DNA from: Tipula vernalis
Lineage: Eukaryota; Arthropoda; Insecta; Diptera; Tipulidae
Assembly: GCA_958295665.1 (NCBI GenBank)
Contig: OY282560.1
Coordinates: 28,757,992 to 28,821,991 of the forward strand
Direction of reading: 5' to 3'
Length of the DNA: 64,000 nucleotides
Shown: piece by piece, positions 1 through 11,231 of the stretch
Position numbering within the stretch: the stretch's first letter is position 1
Layout of the letters: the number at the start of each line of letters is the position of its first letter
The notes under the pieces: generated by a model
What the model was told of the DNA's origin: nothing
Databases searched by the model: none
Seen by the model: the letters and a program-made list of their open reading frames with translations, nothing else
Translations under genes and position numbers: made by a program

Positions 1-910
1 TTGTAACAAATAATGATTTAAATAAAAATTAAATACAAGTAAATGAATTAAAAGACTGTGCGTATCTTTATTAATCTGTCAAAAGTAAACACAACCGATC
101 TACGTAATTCAAACACCGGCCACCTTTGATAAATGGGCATCGCGGTAGCAAATATTATATTATGACGAAAACAACTAATTGGTTGACGGGAGATTGTGTG
201 TTGAGACGTCGAACGTATCACATCGTTTTTCGGAAAAATCGTGTGTTTGTCTTGTTAGATTGGGCAATTAATCGTAATGTCTACGAAAATTAATAATTAC
301 GGAAAAACAACTAACCTTTACACTTGGCGACATTAAAGTTGAAAAACTTGGCTTTTGTAAAACCGATTTTATGTTAACATAAACGAAAGGGATTAATGCG
401 ATGGACCGCGCCCGCGACTGAATAAGAGTTACGAAACCAGGATACTCGTCTGATCAATGTTTACGTGTGTTCACAACGAACAAATAAACGACCTTATCAG
501 CTATTTAGTTAATTTGTATTGATGATATATTCTGGCCATATTGTGGAGTGCACATATTCTTACTTTTAAGTAGTAAAGTTGCAGCTCTCACAACCCTGGA
601 AGGACACCATCTACGACTACACGATAGCCGGAAGAAATACTGCGCGTGGGGAGTCCGGAGTATTTCGTCAATAATACATAGCAAGATCGGTTCGCCTATC
701 AGAAAATCTTTTGACTAGTTCGAATTTAAGAAATGTTCACTCTTCGTTAATCTCAATACCAATCCGCTGATATCCTTTTGAGGAAGTAATTCGTTTATCA
801 TTTTTGATTTATTGTAAATTAATGCTGTTAGTCATGGCTTGATGCTCTACCTTTCGAATAAACTTTTTTGCTATTGTACCAGGTGGTGTATCGTCGAATG
901 ATGTAGGCCA
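1..910. other. No gene recognised
   Basis: Both strands hold only short frames rich in stops. The stretch is somewhat less AT-rich than the following kilobases and could be 5' sequence of the DUF4780-type relic that follows, but no motif, repeat or promoter element supports a call. Confidence 0.4.
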
Positions 911-913
911 TAA

Positions 914-1445
914 AGTAGATTTAGCGAGGTAATAGATTTGGAGAAGGATTCCAATCATACTACTAAGAAGGGTCATCATGTAAAAATGTGTAGAGCCGCT
1001 ACGAAGCGCTTTAAATGGCTTCTTGTGCAGGGCAAATCTCCCGGACGAGATATAAAGCTCTTCGTACTACGGTCGCTGGAGGAGACTAAAGCTGCCTCAG
1101 AGAATGCTCTTCGCCATAGAAAGAGAACCCTTTCTGAGGATGACACATCACCGGCATTGAAGAAAAAGGGAGGATAGCGTCCCTATAACACGTCTGTGAG
1201 TTACGTTTAGGCTAGCAGCGCAATCAGAAATCACCAGGATCTTACATATTCGATTTCCAGAAGTGGTCCTGACCGTGAACCAGCTGAACACCTTCCAGGT
1301 GGAGCATTATATGCTGAACGAGGAGCTCAAACCAGAGTTCCTCGGTAATCAATTCAGCCAAGGGTGGATATTGGTGACCTCTGAAAAAAAGGCCACCACA
1401 GAGTGGCTTAAAACCAGTATTGGGAATGTTAAGCAATGGAAATAA
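914..1445 (+). pseudogene. DUF4780-type transposon-associated ORF relic
   Basis: Two frames on the + strand look like parts of one broken protein. The first is open from 914, just after a TAA, to 1177. It is basic and contains CRAATKRFKWLL and later KAASENALRHRKR, a composition I associate with N-terminal regions of DUF4780 proteins that accompany insect transposable elements. The second (about 1250-1445) is shifted by one base and contains GWILVTSEKKATTEWLK. This resembles the DUF4780 core, where a GW, a hydrophobic strand and a T-x-x-WL follow one another. No ATG precedes the first frame in phase, and a stop lies between the two parts, so this is a decayed fragment. Function is unknown; family assignment rests on memory of the motif pattern only. 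Confidence 0.4.
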
Positions 1446-3650
1446 GCACAGCTGAAGGATATCATGGCTCAAATTTTTTTTTGAGATCTTCCCGAACCGC
1501 GCTGTATTAGCGACTGATCGGCTACTTGGGTTCATCAAGATAGTACATATGGTCAATATTTCACATGAAAATAAGCAATTATTCACTGCAACCACAGAAA
1601 ATGATTCAATCTTAAGAAAATGAATATCAGTGTATCAATACGGATGGCCAAACTGTAAATCAAAACTACCTTATGAAATAAAATGACGATGGACTACTAT
1701 TTTTGAGAGATCGCTTAATGATTCCAGGAAATCTATACGGAAAGAAACGCTAACCAGTCTTCACGAATCACACATTGGAATGGCCAAAACGAAATTACGA
1801 GCGACCTATCAAAGAAACAATACATGGAATCCTATTCAAAAATTAATCACTAATTATTCATTCAGCAGTGAACAAAACAGAAGAAAAATAAATTTCTATT
1901 CTATTCAATAGATCGATTCTCTAAATTTTTTTTTCTATTCTTCGCTCACTATTTATTTTACAACCTGAAAAATTAATCATCCTGGAAAAAAAAACATATG
2001 TATACATTTTCTGAGTGGATTTAATCGACGCCTGAACATCGTATAGCAGCCGCTAAAAATATAAATTTGTATACAACCTCATATTGAATCCCAATTTGTG
2101 TTATATGTATTCCATAATTTTTTCTAAGCAATATTGTTTGTATTGCAATTCATAAATTCCAATGGAATATTGACATCCAGGATTATAACCTAAAAATAAA
2201 AGAGAACACAGAGAGAATCGTTTGATCGCGAATATAATTACCACTTGTACTTATCTGAATTAATTGTCCATCAGACGATTCTTTTGTTCCCATAATTTGT
2301 TATCTGAAATTGTAAATTTAATATTTAGTTTAAATTTAGCTTTATATCGAGTCATTTAACTTACCACCACCAATTTAATTTTTGTTTACTTGATTTTAAC
2401 AGTTTCAATTTGAGACAAGCTGTAGAATATTATATTAGGTGTAATGTTACACGTCCCAAAATTTGGACTAAAAATTGTCAAATACTTATTGTTCGTTATA
2501 TTAACGAATGTGGCACTACAATGTAGTACAATTGTAGTACAATCGTGTGGGTGGCTGCTTATGTTTGAAGAAATCCTACTTTTATGGCATCTATTGAATA
2601 AGTATTTTCTTTTGTCATTTCCACCTTCGGAACAGAAAGTGCTACAGAAGTGAAATGCATACCGAAATATACCTTATATACATACGCGCCAGATCTTAGT
2701 GATTTTCCATTTTCCAAGTAAAAGAAATCGAAAAAAAAACCTAGTAGACATAACATTTCAGCAACCGTCTTTTTTCAATTTGATTTTGATGGAAATGTTC
2801 ATAAATAATACAATTAAATTGTAAATTTCACGTTTTTTTCACGTATTATTGATAAATTCCTTGTTAAATTAATAACACGAACACAAGAGCTCCATCCACG
2901 TACATAAGAGTTCCATTGCATTTCTAATTATGCGAAAAGATCCAGTTTCATCATTACGTAATGTATATGAATTTGTTCGTACTATTAATTATTGGGCGAA
3001 TCTATTCGTATATATCTATTCGTTCATATTCGGAACAACGAAAGTAAATAAATTGCTTCCGCTTCTTTATCCTTTACTTCGTGTGGTGGAGTCTGGCTGA
3101 CCCCAGAGCTATTTCAAGCTGAATAAAACATTATTTATCAAACATTTAGAAAATTTCTTTTAGATATACCTAAACATACATCAATCAAATAGATTTAGAA
3201 AAAAACGCATTAAAATCGGTTATTTTAGGGTATTTTACATCAAATAAATGAAATTAGGCCGATAACCGCTTAGTGGGGTCATTTTAACACCTTAGGCAAT
3301 TCAATACATTTTATATTTATAAATCAGTTTTCAATCAAAAATTGATACACATTTCATAGCAATAATAGAAGAATAAAAGATTTATAGAAGATTTACATTG
3401 AATCAGCCCCAGTATTACGCAACAAAAACAAAGTGATGTATGAACATAAACGGTTATGTTTTTTTTTTTGTTTTTTGTACTTTCTTGTCTTTACTTTGTC
3501 AGTTGATAATTTTTCTATAAATTTTACTAAAAGTAAGTAAATTAATTTTTTGTATTTTTTGTCTTGTTGCTAATTCGGTTTGACTAGATTTGGTTTTATT
3601 TTTACTATCCTGAATTGATTCTTGTGTAAACGGTAATTAAATTGTTATTG
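1446..3650. other. AT-rich non-coding stretch, no gene seen
   Basis: Only short unsupported frames occur here. The last 500 bases lead into the piggyBac relic and may contain its left terminal region, but no matching inverted repeat or TTAA pair could be fixed with confidence. Confidence 0.4.
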
Positions 3651-3659
3651 TTGTATTAG

Positions 3660-5496
3660 ATGGCACGAAAACGCCAAATGATCACCGAGTTACGTGAATT
3701 ATTTGAAAGCGTTTTAACGCCGAAGGCTTCGGATGATTCAGATTTAGAAGCTGACGATAATGATGATATACCGCAAATTGAAAATGAACTAAAGCGGATG
3801 AACAATTACAAATTGGTGAAGATGAAGAAAGTTCTAGTGAACTTGAACCCACCGATAATCTCTACTATGTACAAAACAGAAAATATGCCGAGAATTGGAA
3901 ATGGACTAGTTTACCAGATGGGTCGAGAATTTCAAAAGTGGCAAGATATCAAATATTTTGAGACAAACATGGCATATTACCCGCAACTCAACAATAACTC
4001 ACTACACCGGTTCAATGTTTCAAATGTGTTTTTCCAGAAACATTAGTGAATATCATTGTTCGTGAGACAAACAGGGAAACAAATGATCATTGTAACACTA
4101 TTGTTAGAGATGGTAAACATTGTCGCATATGACATGATTCAAATGTGGATGAAATATATGCACTTATTACCATTTTAATTAATGCCGGAGCACGAAGAAA
4201 TTGGGATGAAAGATTGGATGAGCTGTGGCAACCCGACAGTCGCCCCTTCTATAAAGCTGTAATGTCTATAATGTCTGTTCTATAAAGCTGTAATGTCTTT
4301 ACAAAGAGCCGAACAACTTTTAAGATTTATGACATTCGATAACCACAACACGAGAAACGCATAAAAACTGATAAAATAGCTGCAATTCGCGATATATGGC
4401 TTATGTTTCTCGACTTTCTAAAGGAGCCATATAAACCATGGAGTAATTTGACTATTGATGAGCAGCTAGCAGCCACACGAGGACGCTGGTCTTTTCGGTA
4501 ATATATCCCCAGAAACCTGGCAAATATGGCATAAAGATTTTTGGATTTGCGATTCAATAAATACTTTTCGATTGAAAGGTGAAATTGATGTCGGTAGAAT
4601 ATCTAGAGACGAAACGCGGGACAGATTTGGCTCTCAATGTAGTTCATCGACTAGCCAAAGGATACGTATATAAAGGACGAACCATAATAATGGACAATTA
4701 TTTTACGTCGTATAAACTTGCAGAGCAAATGATAAGCTTAGATACAACTATACTTGGGACAATTAGAGCAAATAAGCCAGAGTTACCTCGAGAACTAGCA
4801 GGTAAGGCAAAAACGAAATACAGGGAAGCAAACTTGACCAAATTTGCGTATCATGGCCATATGACATTGGTAAGCTATGTTCCAAAGGCAGGGAAAAATG
4901 TATTGTTGTTATCAACGCTTCACAATGAAGGTACCATCGATGAAAAAACTGGTAAGCCAAATATAATTTTAGATTATAATAACAATAAAGGTGGTGTTGA
5001 TACACTAGATAAGTTAGTGAAAACATATACCTGCAAAAGGAAGACTCGACGATGACCAATGGTTCTCTTTTTTAATATAATTGACGTAGCTGGGGTAACA
5101 GCTTACAATTTACATCGGTTGGCTAATACGCCATTATACATTAAAGGAGGAAAATCAGAAAGAAAGGAATTTTTGCTAAACTTGGCGTCCGGACTAGCTA
5201 ATAATCACATAATGAATCGTTTACAAAAACCGGCGGCTATGACCAAATTTATAAAAGTGGCATTACAACAAATTGGATACTCCACGATTATTATAAATGC
5301 CCCAATTCAGCAGCCAAAACCTTCGTCGAGTCAACGTCAGCGGTGCTATATAGGGCCAAGAAAAAACGATAACAAATCTAGCTTATCTTATTGGTATTGC
5401 CAAAAGACAGTGTGTAAAACACATTTAAAATTCGTATGCGATCTTTGTGTGTCTGATGCACTTGAGCATGCAGAAGTTATTAACTCAGATGACTAA
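3660..5496 (+). pseudogene. piggyBac-family transposase relic
   Basis: The product would be a cut-and-paste DDD transposase. An ATG at 3660 opens an acidic N-terminus typical of the family (DDSDLEADDNDDIPQ). Around 4450 the frame reads LTIDEQLAATRGRW, matching the block holding the first catalytic Asp. At 4579-5055 are DNYFTSYKLAEQM (second Asp) and YNNNKGGVDTLDKL (third Asp), so all three catalytic blocks remain recognisable. The C-terminus (5059-5496) is cysteine-rich (CYIG, YWYCQKTVCKTH, CDLC), as expected for the piggyBac zinc-binding domain. At least four frame changes separate these blocks, and near 4250-4300 a short duplication (TATAAAGCTGTAATGTC twice) adds to the damage. The gene is therefore dead. 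TTAA-flanked ends were not identified. Confidence 0.85.
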
Positions 5497-5739
5497 GTAC
5501 GCGTATACTACAAATTCAAAACAATTTAAAGTTTTTATAAGTGTTTGTTCAATATATCCTCCTATCCATAGTTTATATATTAAGAAGTTGTTCATCCAAA
5601 AATGCGTTTAACTGCTTTAAAATAATAACATTTTTCGTATCTTATATGAATCAATTCATAAATACTACAACGTAAGTAGTTAACATTAAAATAAAAAAAT
5701 CTGTTTGTTTCACTATATTAACGTATGACTTTCATACTA

Positions 5740-6536
5740 TTAACGAAGGGTCGTATCGGCTCAGGTTTAACGTATTATTCTTACTATTAATGCAGTTTTT
5801 GTCTACATTGATGTAGGAATTTTTTCAGTATGGGTACGAGTTTGGCACGGGCAACAGCTTTTAATGCTACAAATGTGGGAGAATTTTTTAATAACTATGT
5901 GCAAGTTTGCATGGATGACTACTGAGCTCTTCCCTGAAGTGTTGAAACATATCCAAATCCATACTTAGTGCACAAAGGGCAATCGTATTGTTTTGCTGAT
6001 GGACAACCATTATAGTCCCTGCTCATTATAGCTGCAATAGATTTTGCAAGAACGTTCTCCTCTCATTTCCACCACATGTCAGAATTTTCGGTAGATTCAA
6101 AAGCGCTTTGAAGATAGCTTTCAATAATTGTATGCTAACTCGACCTGGTAGAATTATGACGATCTACGATATACCTCAGCTGTAAAAAATACTATATCAT
6201 CAATTCAAAAACCAGGAATTTGGCCGCTAAACCGGCTTATATTTGACAAAAACGATTTTGCTGGTATATATGTATGTAACAGATTGGCCTTATAATAAAC
6301 ATGTTTTAAGCGATGCTTCTCTTCTAGAAAGTAATCAAAAAAATTGGCAACATCAAATCCAACAACCATCAACATCGCGGCAAGCTGCTTCATATTCGGT
6401 CACACCAGAGCAGATAAGACCTTATCCAAAAGCTGCAACTCGCATGGAGATATATAAGGGGCGTGAAAGGGGTAGATCCAGAATATTTATGGATATTCAT
6501 GGATCAAAAAGAAACACGATATATCTAATAAAATAA
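5740..6536 (+). pseudogene. pogo/Tigger-like (DDE_1) transposase relic
   Basis: Scattered over all three + frames is the C-terminal half of a pogo-like transposase. The readable pieces, in order, are TTELFPEVLKHIQ, LLMDNH (the block with the second catalytic Asp), KPGIWPLNRL with FAGIYVTDWP, and SVTPEQIRPYPKAATR followed by GRERGRSRI, which is characteristic of the family's tail. The helix-turn-helix and CENP-B-like N-terminal part are not visible. Frameshifts occur roughly every 60-150 bases, so it is much older than the neighbouring piggyBac relic, which ends only about 250 bases upstream. An insertion of one next to or into the other is possible, but no boundaries are resolved. Confidence 0.75.
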
Positions 6537-8735
6537 AAACGCGTTATCAAAAAATTTCGAATATTCCAGTTTTTAAGCTTTTATTAAGAAAATTATGGAA
6601 AGTGCTTTCTTTAGCCCCACTTCCCCCTACATCCAAAGAATTATAATTTTAGAATCTGTTTAAGAATAATTAAATTAAATATTATTGAAATGCTATTTTG
6701 CTATCATCGCAATAATTCGTTACATTCAAATATTATAAGTAGAGTTAAGTGGTATATTTCCATTTATGTAATATATACATATGTATGTACATTATTTACT
6801 TCTCAAAGAAGCCACTTAAAGTTATTTTTTTTATTCCATTTACTTATCACATAATAAACACTTCGTTAAATAAAATTAATAGCGCAAAAGTGGAAAAGGC
6901 ATAGAATACTAATAGGATACCAGGCATAACCACAACAATAAATGTGGAAAATTCCAAAAAGCTTTCACATTCAATTTGAAAAACGGCAAATTTTTTTTTG
7001 GTTTTTTTATTATACATAATACGTTGGATAAATTCGATTTTGCCTCCAGAAGCACATTAAAAATTCAAATTTGTTATTTATTTTTAATCTCCAAGACAAG
7101 ATGTACATAAGTATACGTATACAATTTAAATTTCAAATAAATTAAATATTCTGTATATTGGAAAAAAATTTATCTTTTATTACGAATCAATAAACAACAT
7201 AAAAAAAAAAAAAAATTCATTGTGAACACATATACAGCCCCAAGGGGCTACAATATATTTCCTCTCTTAAAACGATCGCAAATATTTTTATTCGTCGCAC
7301 CCGCCACCCAAACATACATAGACAAATCTATTTTTGATTACGTTTTACAATTTACAACTGTGTGCCAGTTTCATTTTCTTTTTTCGTGTATAAGCTAATT
7401 TTCATACTTATGCTTTTTTTAGTGTCGTCATCATCGCCCGCCCAACCACCCAAAGCACACACAAAAAGCATAAAAAATAGGCGTTTTGTGATTTCTTTTT
7501 TAACATTTTGACACAAACGAAGACACACACATACACACAGGCGCGCAAATTAAGTTATTTGTGGTTTATCAGTCAATCAATAGAATTCTTTTTGAGTTTT
7601 TTCAAACGAAATCATTTTATCAACTTTACTATTAGAATATAACGTAAGGAGCTTTTTTCGAAACTTTTTCTATCGTTGTTGCGTACAAATTTAATTAAAG
7701 ACATTTAAATTATAAACGTATGTATGTAAGTTTAGTATGTCAAAAACCACAGGCAAACAAAACGCAAAAAAATTTGTCACGAAATGTGACGTGGTGCAAA
7801 AAGTACAAAAAAATAAAAATTTGATGTTTAACGCCGAATCATAAATATACAATAATAAATTAAAGTGGTAATAAAAGATTTTATGGCTGCAATAAAAGCC
7901 AATAAAAAAGCTGGAACATTTTTTTATCTCTATATAGATGAACCGTGTATTTTTTTTTTGCTTGCAAGATAAAAGCGAATGCATGGCAGTAGGTTAGGGA
8001 CGCGTATGACGTATTTTTATAGGCAACCAAAACAATTAATGGAAGATACGATATCCATTCCATACCAGAATATATGTATTGGGGTTTTGTAATAAAAATA
8101 GAACTCATATTTTATAAATAAAATGAAAATCAATAAAAATATAAAATGGAATTAACGTTTTTTTTTTAAATTAAAACTTTGAAATGTTTTATAATCAAAA
8201 AATAATATTTGGAGATGTGCTAGCTATTTAGAAATAATTAAAAATTTTCTAATTACAAAATTCTACTGATTTTACCGCATTTCATTTTTAGCCAATTTCA
8301 AGCGAATTATTATTTATGAAGCGATTTGAGATTTGAAATAATGGAAAATTTATCATTATCATCGTGCTTAAGAATCAAAAATGATAAATCAATTATGATT
8401 TGTTATCATGTTCAAAATTATTATGTTTTCATTATTATGTTTGCTGAAGATATGGAACAAGATTTTATTAATTTAAAAAAAAATATTGATAATGGTGTAA
8501 TTAAGCGTTTTATATTTACTATTTTTAAAATAAATAACATTTGAGTAAGATTATAAGGGGCCACAAGCTTTTCGGAACGGAGAAAATAATAGGTGAATTT
8601 ATCGGTTCGAGCATGGGTAGGAGTCCCAATGATGTATAAATTATCCGACTAAAAATCACCGCCATAAACTTATTTTGTTCACTTGCGTACAGAATTTCCG
8701 TGTTGAATGTCACACGTAACAAATAAAAAAGCCTT
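6537..8735. other. AT-rich non-coding stretch, no gene seen
   Basis: This stretch holds many poly-A and poly-T runs, CATATGTATGTAC-type motifs common in higher flies, and short frames with no recognisable motif. No transposase or exon was identified. Confidence 0.4.
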
Positions 8736-8810
8736 TGAATTTCGTAAATCTGAAGGATCTCAGAAATCTTATGAATCTGTTGAATCATATGAATTTTATA
8801 AATTGTGTTT
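8736..8810 (+). repeat. Remnant of ATGAATCTT array, left of the long-TIR element
   Basis: The sequence steps through CTTATGAATC, GTTGAATCAT and ATGAATTTTAT, the same degenerate 9-10 base unit that fills 15110-17440. It ends a few bases before the left end of the long-TIR element, and the array starts again immediately after the right end. The simplest reading is that the element was inserted into the array. Confidence 0.6.
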
Positions 8811-8817
8811 GTATAAA

Positions 8818-9287
8818 ACCCGGGTAATTGGCAAACTAACTACCCGTTACCACGGATGTGAAGTTAGCCCGAAAAAAGCATTTTCATCCCGAAAAATTTA
8901 TGTGTCCTCGCTAAATTCAATATAAAAAGCCTTTTGCCCAAAAAATCATGGAAAATTACGTAAAATTACACTCCATCCCGAAAAAAAATATTTACCTGAA
9001 ACAAGATGTTTAGTCATGATTTTTTCAGGCATTCATATTTTAAAATCTGGTACAAATGAATGCATTTTAGCACGAAAATAATAAAAAACGAGTTTAATAA
9101 CAATGCATCCCGAAAAAAGATTAGAATGGGGACGAGGGTCGGAATTTTATGTAGATTGCTAGACATATTAGTATACGAGGCTAGCTTGGTAAGTTCATTG
9201 CCAAGTTAAAACATTTAGCCCATTATCATACGATGGGGATCAGAAACATTTCTGGGCCAAGATTCAATTAAATATTTTCACTAAAAC
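8818..9287 (+). repeat. Left long terminal inverted repeat
   Basis: This arm pairs with 14542-15099 on the opposite strand. It contains a repeated subterminal motif, (G/A)(C/T)CCCGAAAA, at about 8868, 8886, 8973 and 9108, with a variant GCACGAAAATAA at about 9070. The inner block ATGATACGATGGGG-like to TTTTCACTAAAAC (about 9225-9287) matches the inner end of the other arm. Repeated subterminal sites of this kind are often where a transposase binds; that role is inferred. Confidence 0.65.
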
Positions 9288-9360
9288 TGCCCATTATTTC
9301 TACTACTATATCTCTATTCACAGAGTTTGCTAGACATATTGGTATACAAGGCTAGCTTGA
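9157..9360 (+). repeat. Direct repeat next to the left TIR
   Basis: A 32-34 base sequence beginning TTGCTAGACATATT and ending GGCTAGCTTG occurs at about 9157-9188 and again, with two differences, at about 9327-9360. The two copies are 170 bases apart and straddle the inner edge of the left arm. It may mark a local duplication or an old insertion. Confidence 0.6.
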
Positions 9361-9762
9361 TAGATCCAACAGTATATTTAACCAAAATAAGGGGTTATTC
9401 AAATAAAATAAGCCTTAAATAATTTCTAACATTAATTTCCAGTTTTCTTGATACAATAACCTATTTTTATATCCTTTACATTAACTCCCCTAACTACTAC
9501 CAACCTGCTTGATTGCTTGCTTGAGTGTCCTTACGATCTTCAAGTTCAAAATTGACCCACTTACCGTGATCCTCTCGCGCTGAAATTTTGAACATCGACT
9601 TTTGTCACCTAACAATACATTTTGGCAAAATTTCAGTTCGATTAACATACTATAACTAAGTTTTTTCTTTAATTTTCAATTTAAAAAATTCAATCTAGTA
9701 GTGTTCCAAATGTTTCTTCAAGTAAGTTTAAAATTCAAATTTGTTTTTTGAATGACCCTTAC

Positions 9763-10649
9763 CAGAGCCTTCTAGAGTATAGAGCCATAATCTTAATGAC
9801 GTATTTTTAGAAGTTTTTTTAGTGGTATAACTTTTCACTGATTTCCATAGGAATTCATAGTAAAAATGGTATGTTTTAGCTTAAAGTTTTTCAATGAAAA
9901 AAGCAAAAATATTATAAAATGTTTATATAAAAGTTTTCTACATATCTTTAAGAACAATATACAAGAAGGCCATATTGGTATTAAGTAAATATTAATTGCA
10001 GAAATATTAAAATTAAATTATTTCTAAAATATATTTTTTCGAACTTTCATTTTGAAAAATACATCAAAGTTGGCTCTGACAAATTAAAATAATACTTGCT
10101 AAATTTATCATTAGTTTTACTAGTGTACGTAAGATGTCTAAAATGGTAAAAGAAAATTACGAAAAAAAATTTAATCGTAAAATGATCACACGTTTCCTAC
10201 AATTTTTGAACTTAAAATTTCCCCAGGTGGTAATTTTTGGTACGATTTTTCCAAATTTTAACGGCCATCACTGCCATCTATGTAATGTATATTGACTTAA
10301 TGACCAAACGAATCGTAGTAAGCTTTTATTTCAATTTGACCAGAATGCTGTTGTTATGAATTTTTTTTAATATTTTGGTTTAAATAAACTAATTATTACA
10401 AGAAAATGAAAACGATTTACTTAAACGATATTTATATATGTTGAAACTCAAATATTTTTGAAAGTATTTCAGAAATCATAATTAAGAATTTGTAACGTTT
10501 TCATTTACAAATTTGTCTTCGAAAAAAAAGTGATTTCCCATATGTTTTATGTGTTTTACTATGAAAAGTTTCGTTTTTTCCTCGTTTCTAATTCCCTTAT
10601 AAAAGCTCAGATTTTTTGAATATGGCTCTATAAAATACAGGGTGCTCTG
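9763..10649. mobile_element. MITE copy 1 (887 bp) with 7-bp target duplication
   Basis: The element starts CAGAGCCTTCTAGAG and ends ATACAGGGTGCTCTG. The ends form imperfect inverted repeats sharing CAGAGC at the tip and TATAGAGCCATA further in. It is flanked by CCCTTAC at 9756-9762 and 10650-10656. A near-identical second copy lies at 27359-28276 in the same orientation. It has no coding capacity that I can support. The CAGAG tip suits hAT elements, but two clean 7-bp duplications fit P/Hoppel-type elements better; hAT elements normally give 8 bp. It sits inside the long-TIR element, between its left arm and the 3' end of its gene. Confidence 0.85.
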
Positions 10650-11231
10650 CCCTTACTCATTGAATTTTAAATTTTAGTCATGGTTAAGAAGGTCGAAACT
10701 GAATTACAATCGACCGAGTCTTATATATAAAGGATATATAGTCAAAAACTTTGTTTTTACGGGTTATGTGTTTTTAGATTTTCTACAAACCAAAGAACTC
10801 TGCCCAATTTTGATTTGAGCCGTAGGATTCTTGCAAAAAAAAATTTTGCAAATAAAGAAACCGACAAATTTCTCATGGAACAAGGATTTTGTTCTTTATT
10901 ATATCGAATAGCACTAATGTCACATCTTTCCGTGTACTTCCCAACGTTTCGTTTTCTAACCTTCACACAATCATTCATGCACGAGAGCCCGTTTATAGGG
11001 ATCCTCGCTCATACAACCATTCATATGAAGCGCCCAACCCAATGGGATCCATTTCGCTCACAACGGAGAGTACTTTTATAGGGGTCCTCTTTCATTTCCA
11101 AGAGATACGAAACGTCTGGTTTGCCACTCAGTTGGTTGACGGTTTTGTTGCCCCTTCGGTTATAACTAATAATTAATAATTAATAATTAATAATTTGTGC
11201 TATTTTGTATAATAGAGACAACGTCCATGTT

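Noticed and set aside
1242..1595. 117-codon minus-strand frame
   Set aside because: It is antisense to the DUF4780-like + strand text, with no motif of its own.
3085..6645. Possible terminal repeats near 3085 (GTGGTGGAGTCTGGCTG) and 6620 (TAGCCCCACTTCCCCC)
   Set aside because: The match is short and gapped, so it was not used to define an element.
9763..10649. Assignment of the MITE to hAT on its CAGAG tips
   Set aside because: Both copies give 7-bp rather than 8-bp duplications, so the superfamily was left open.
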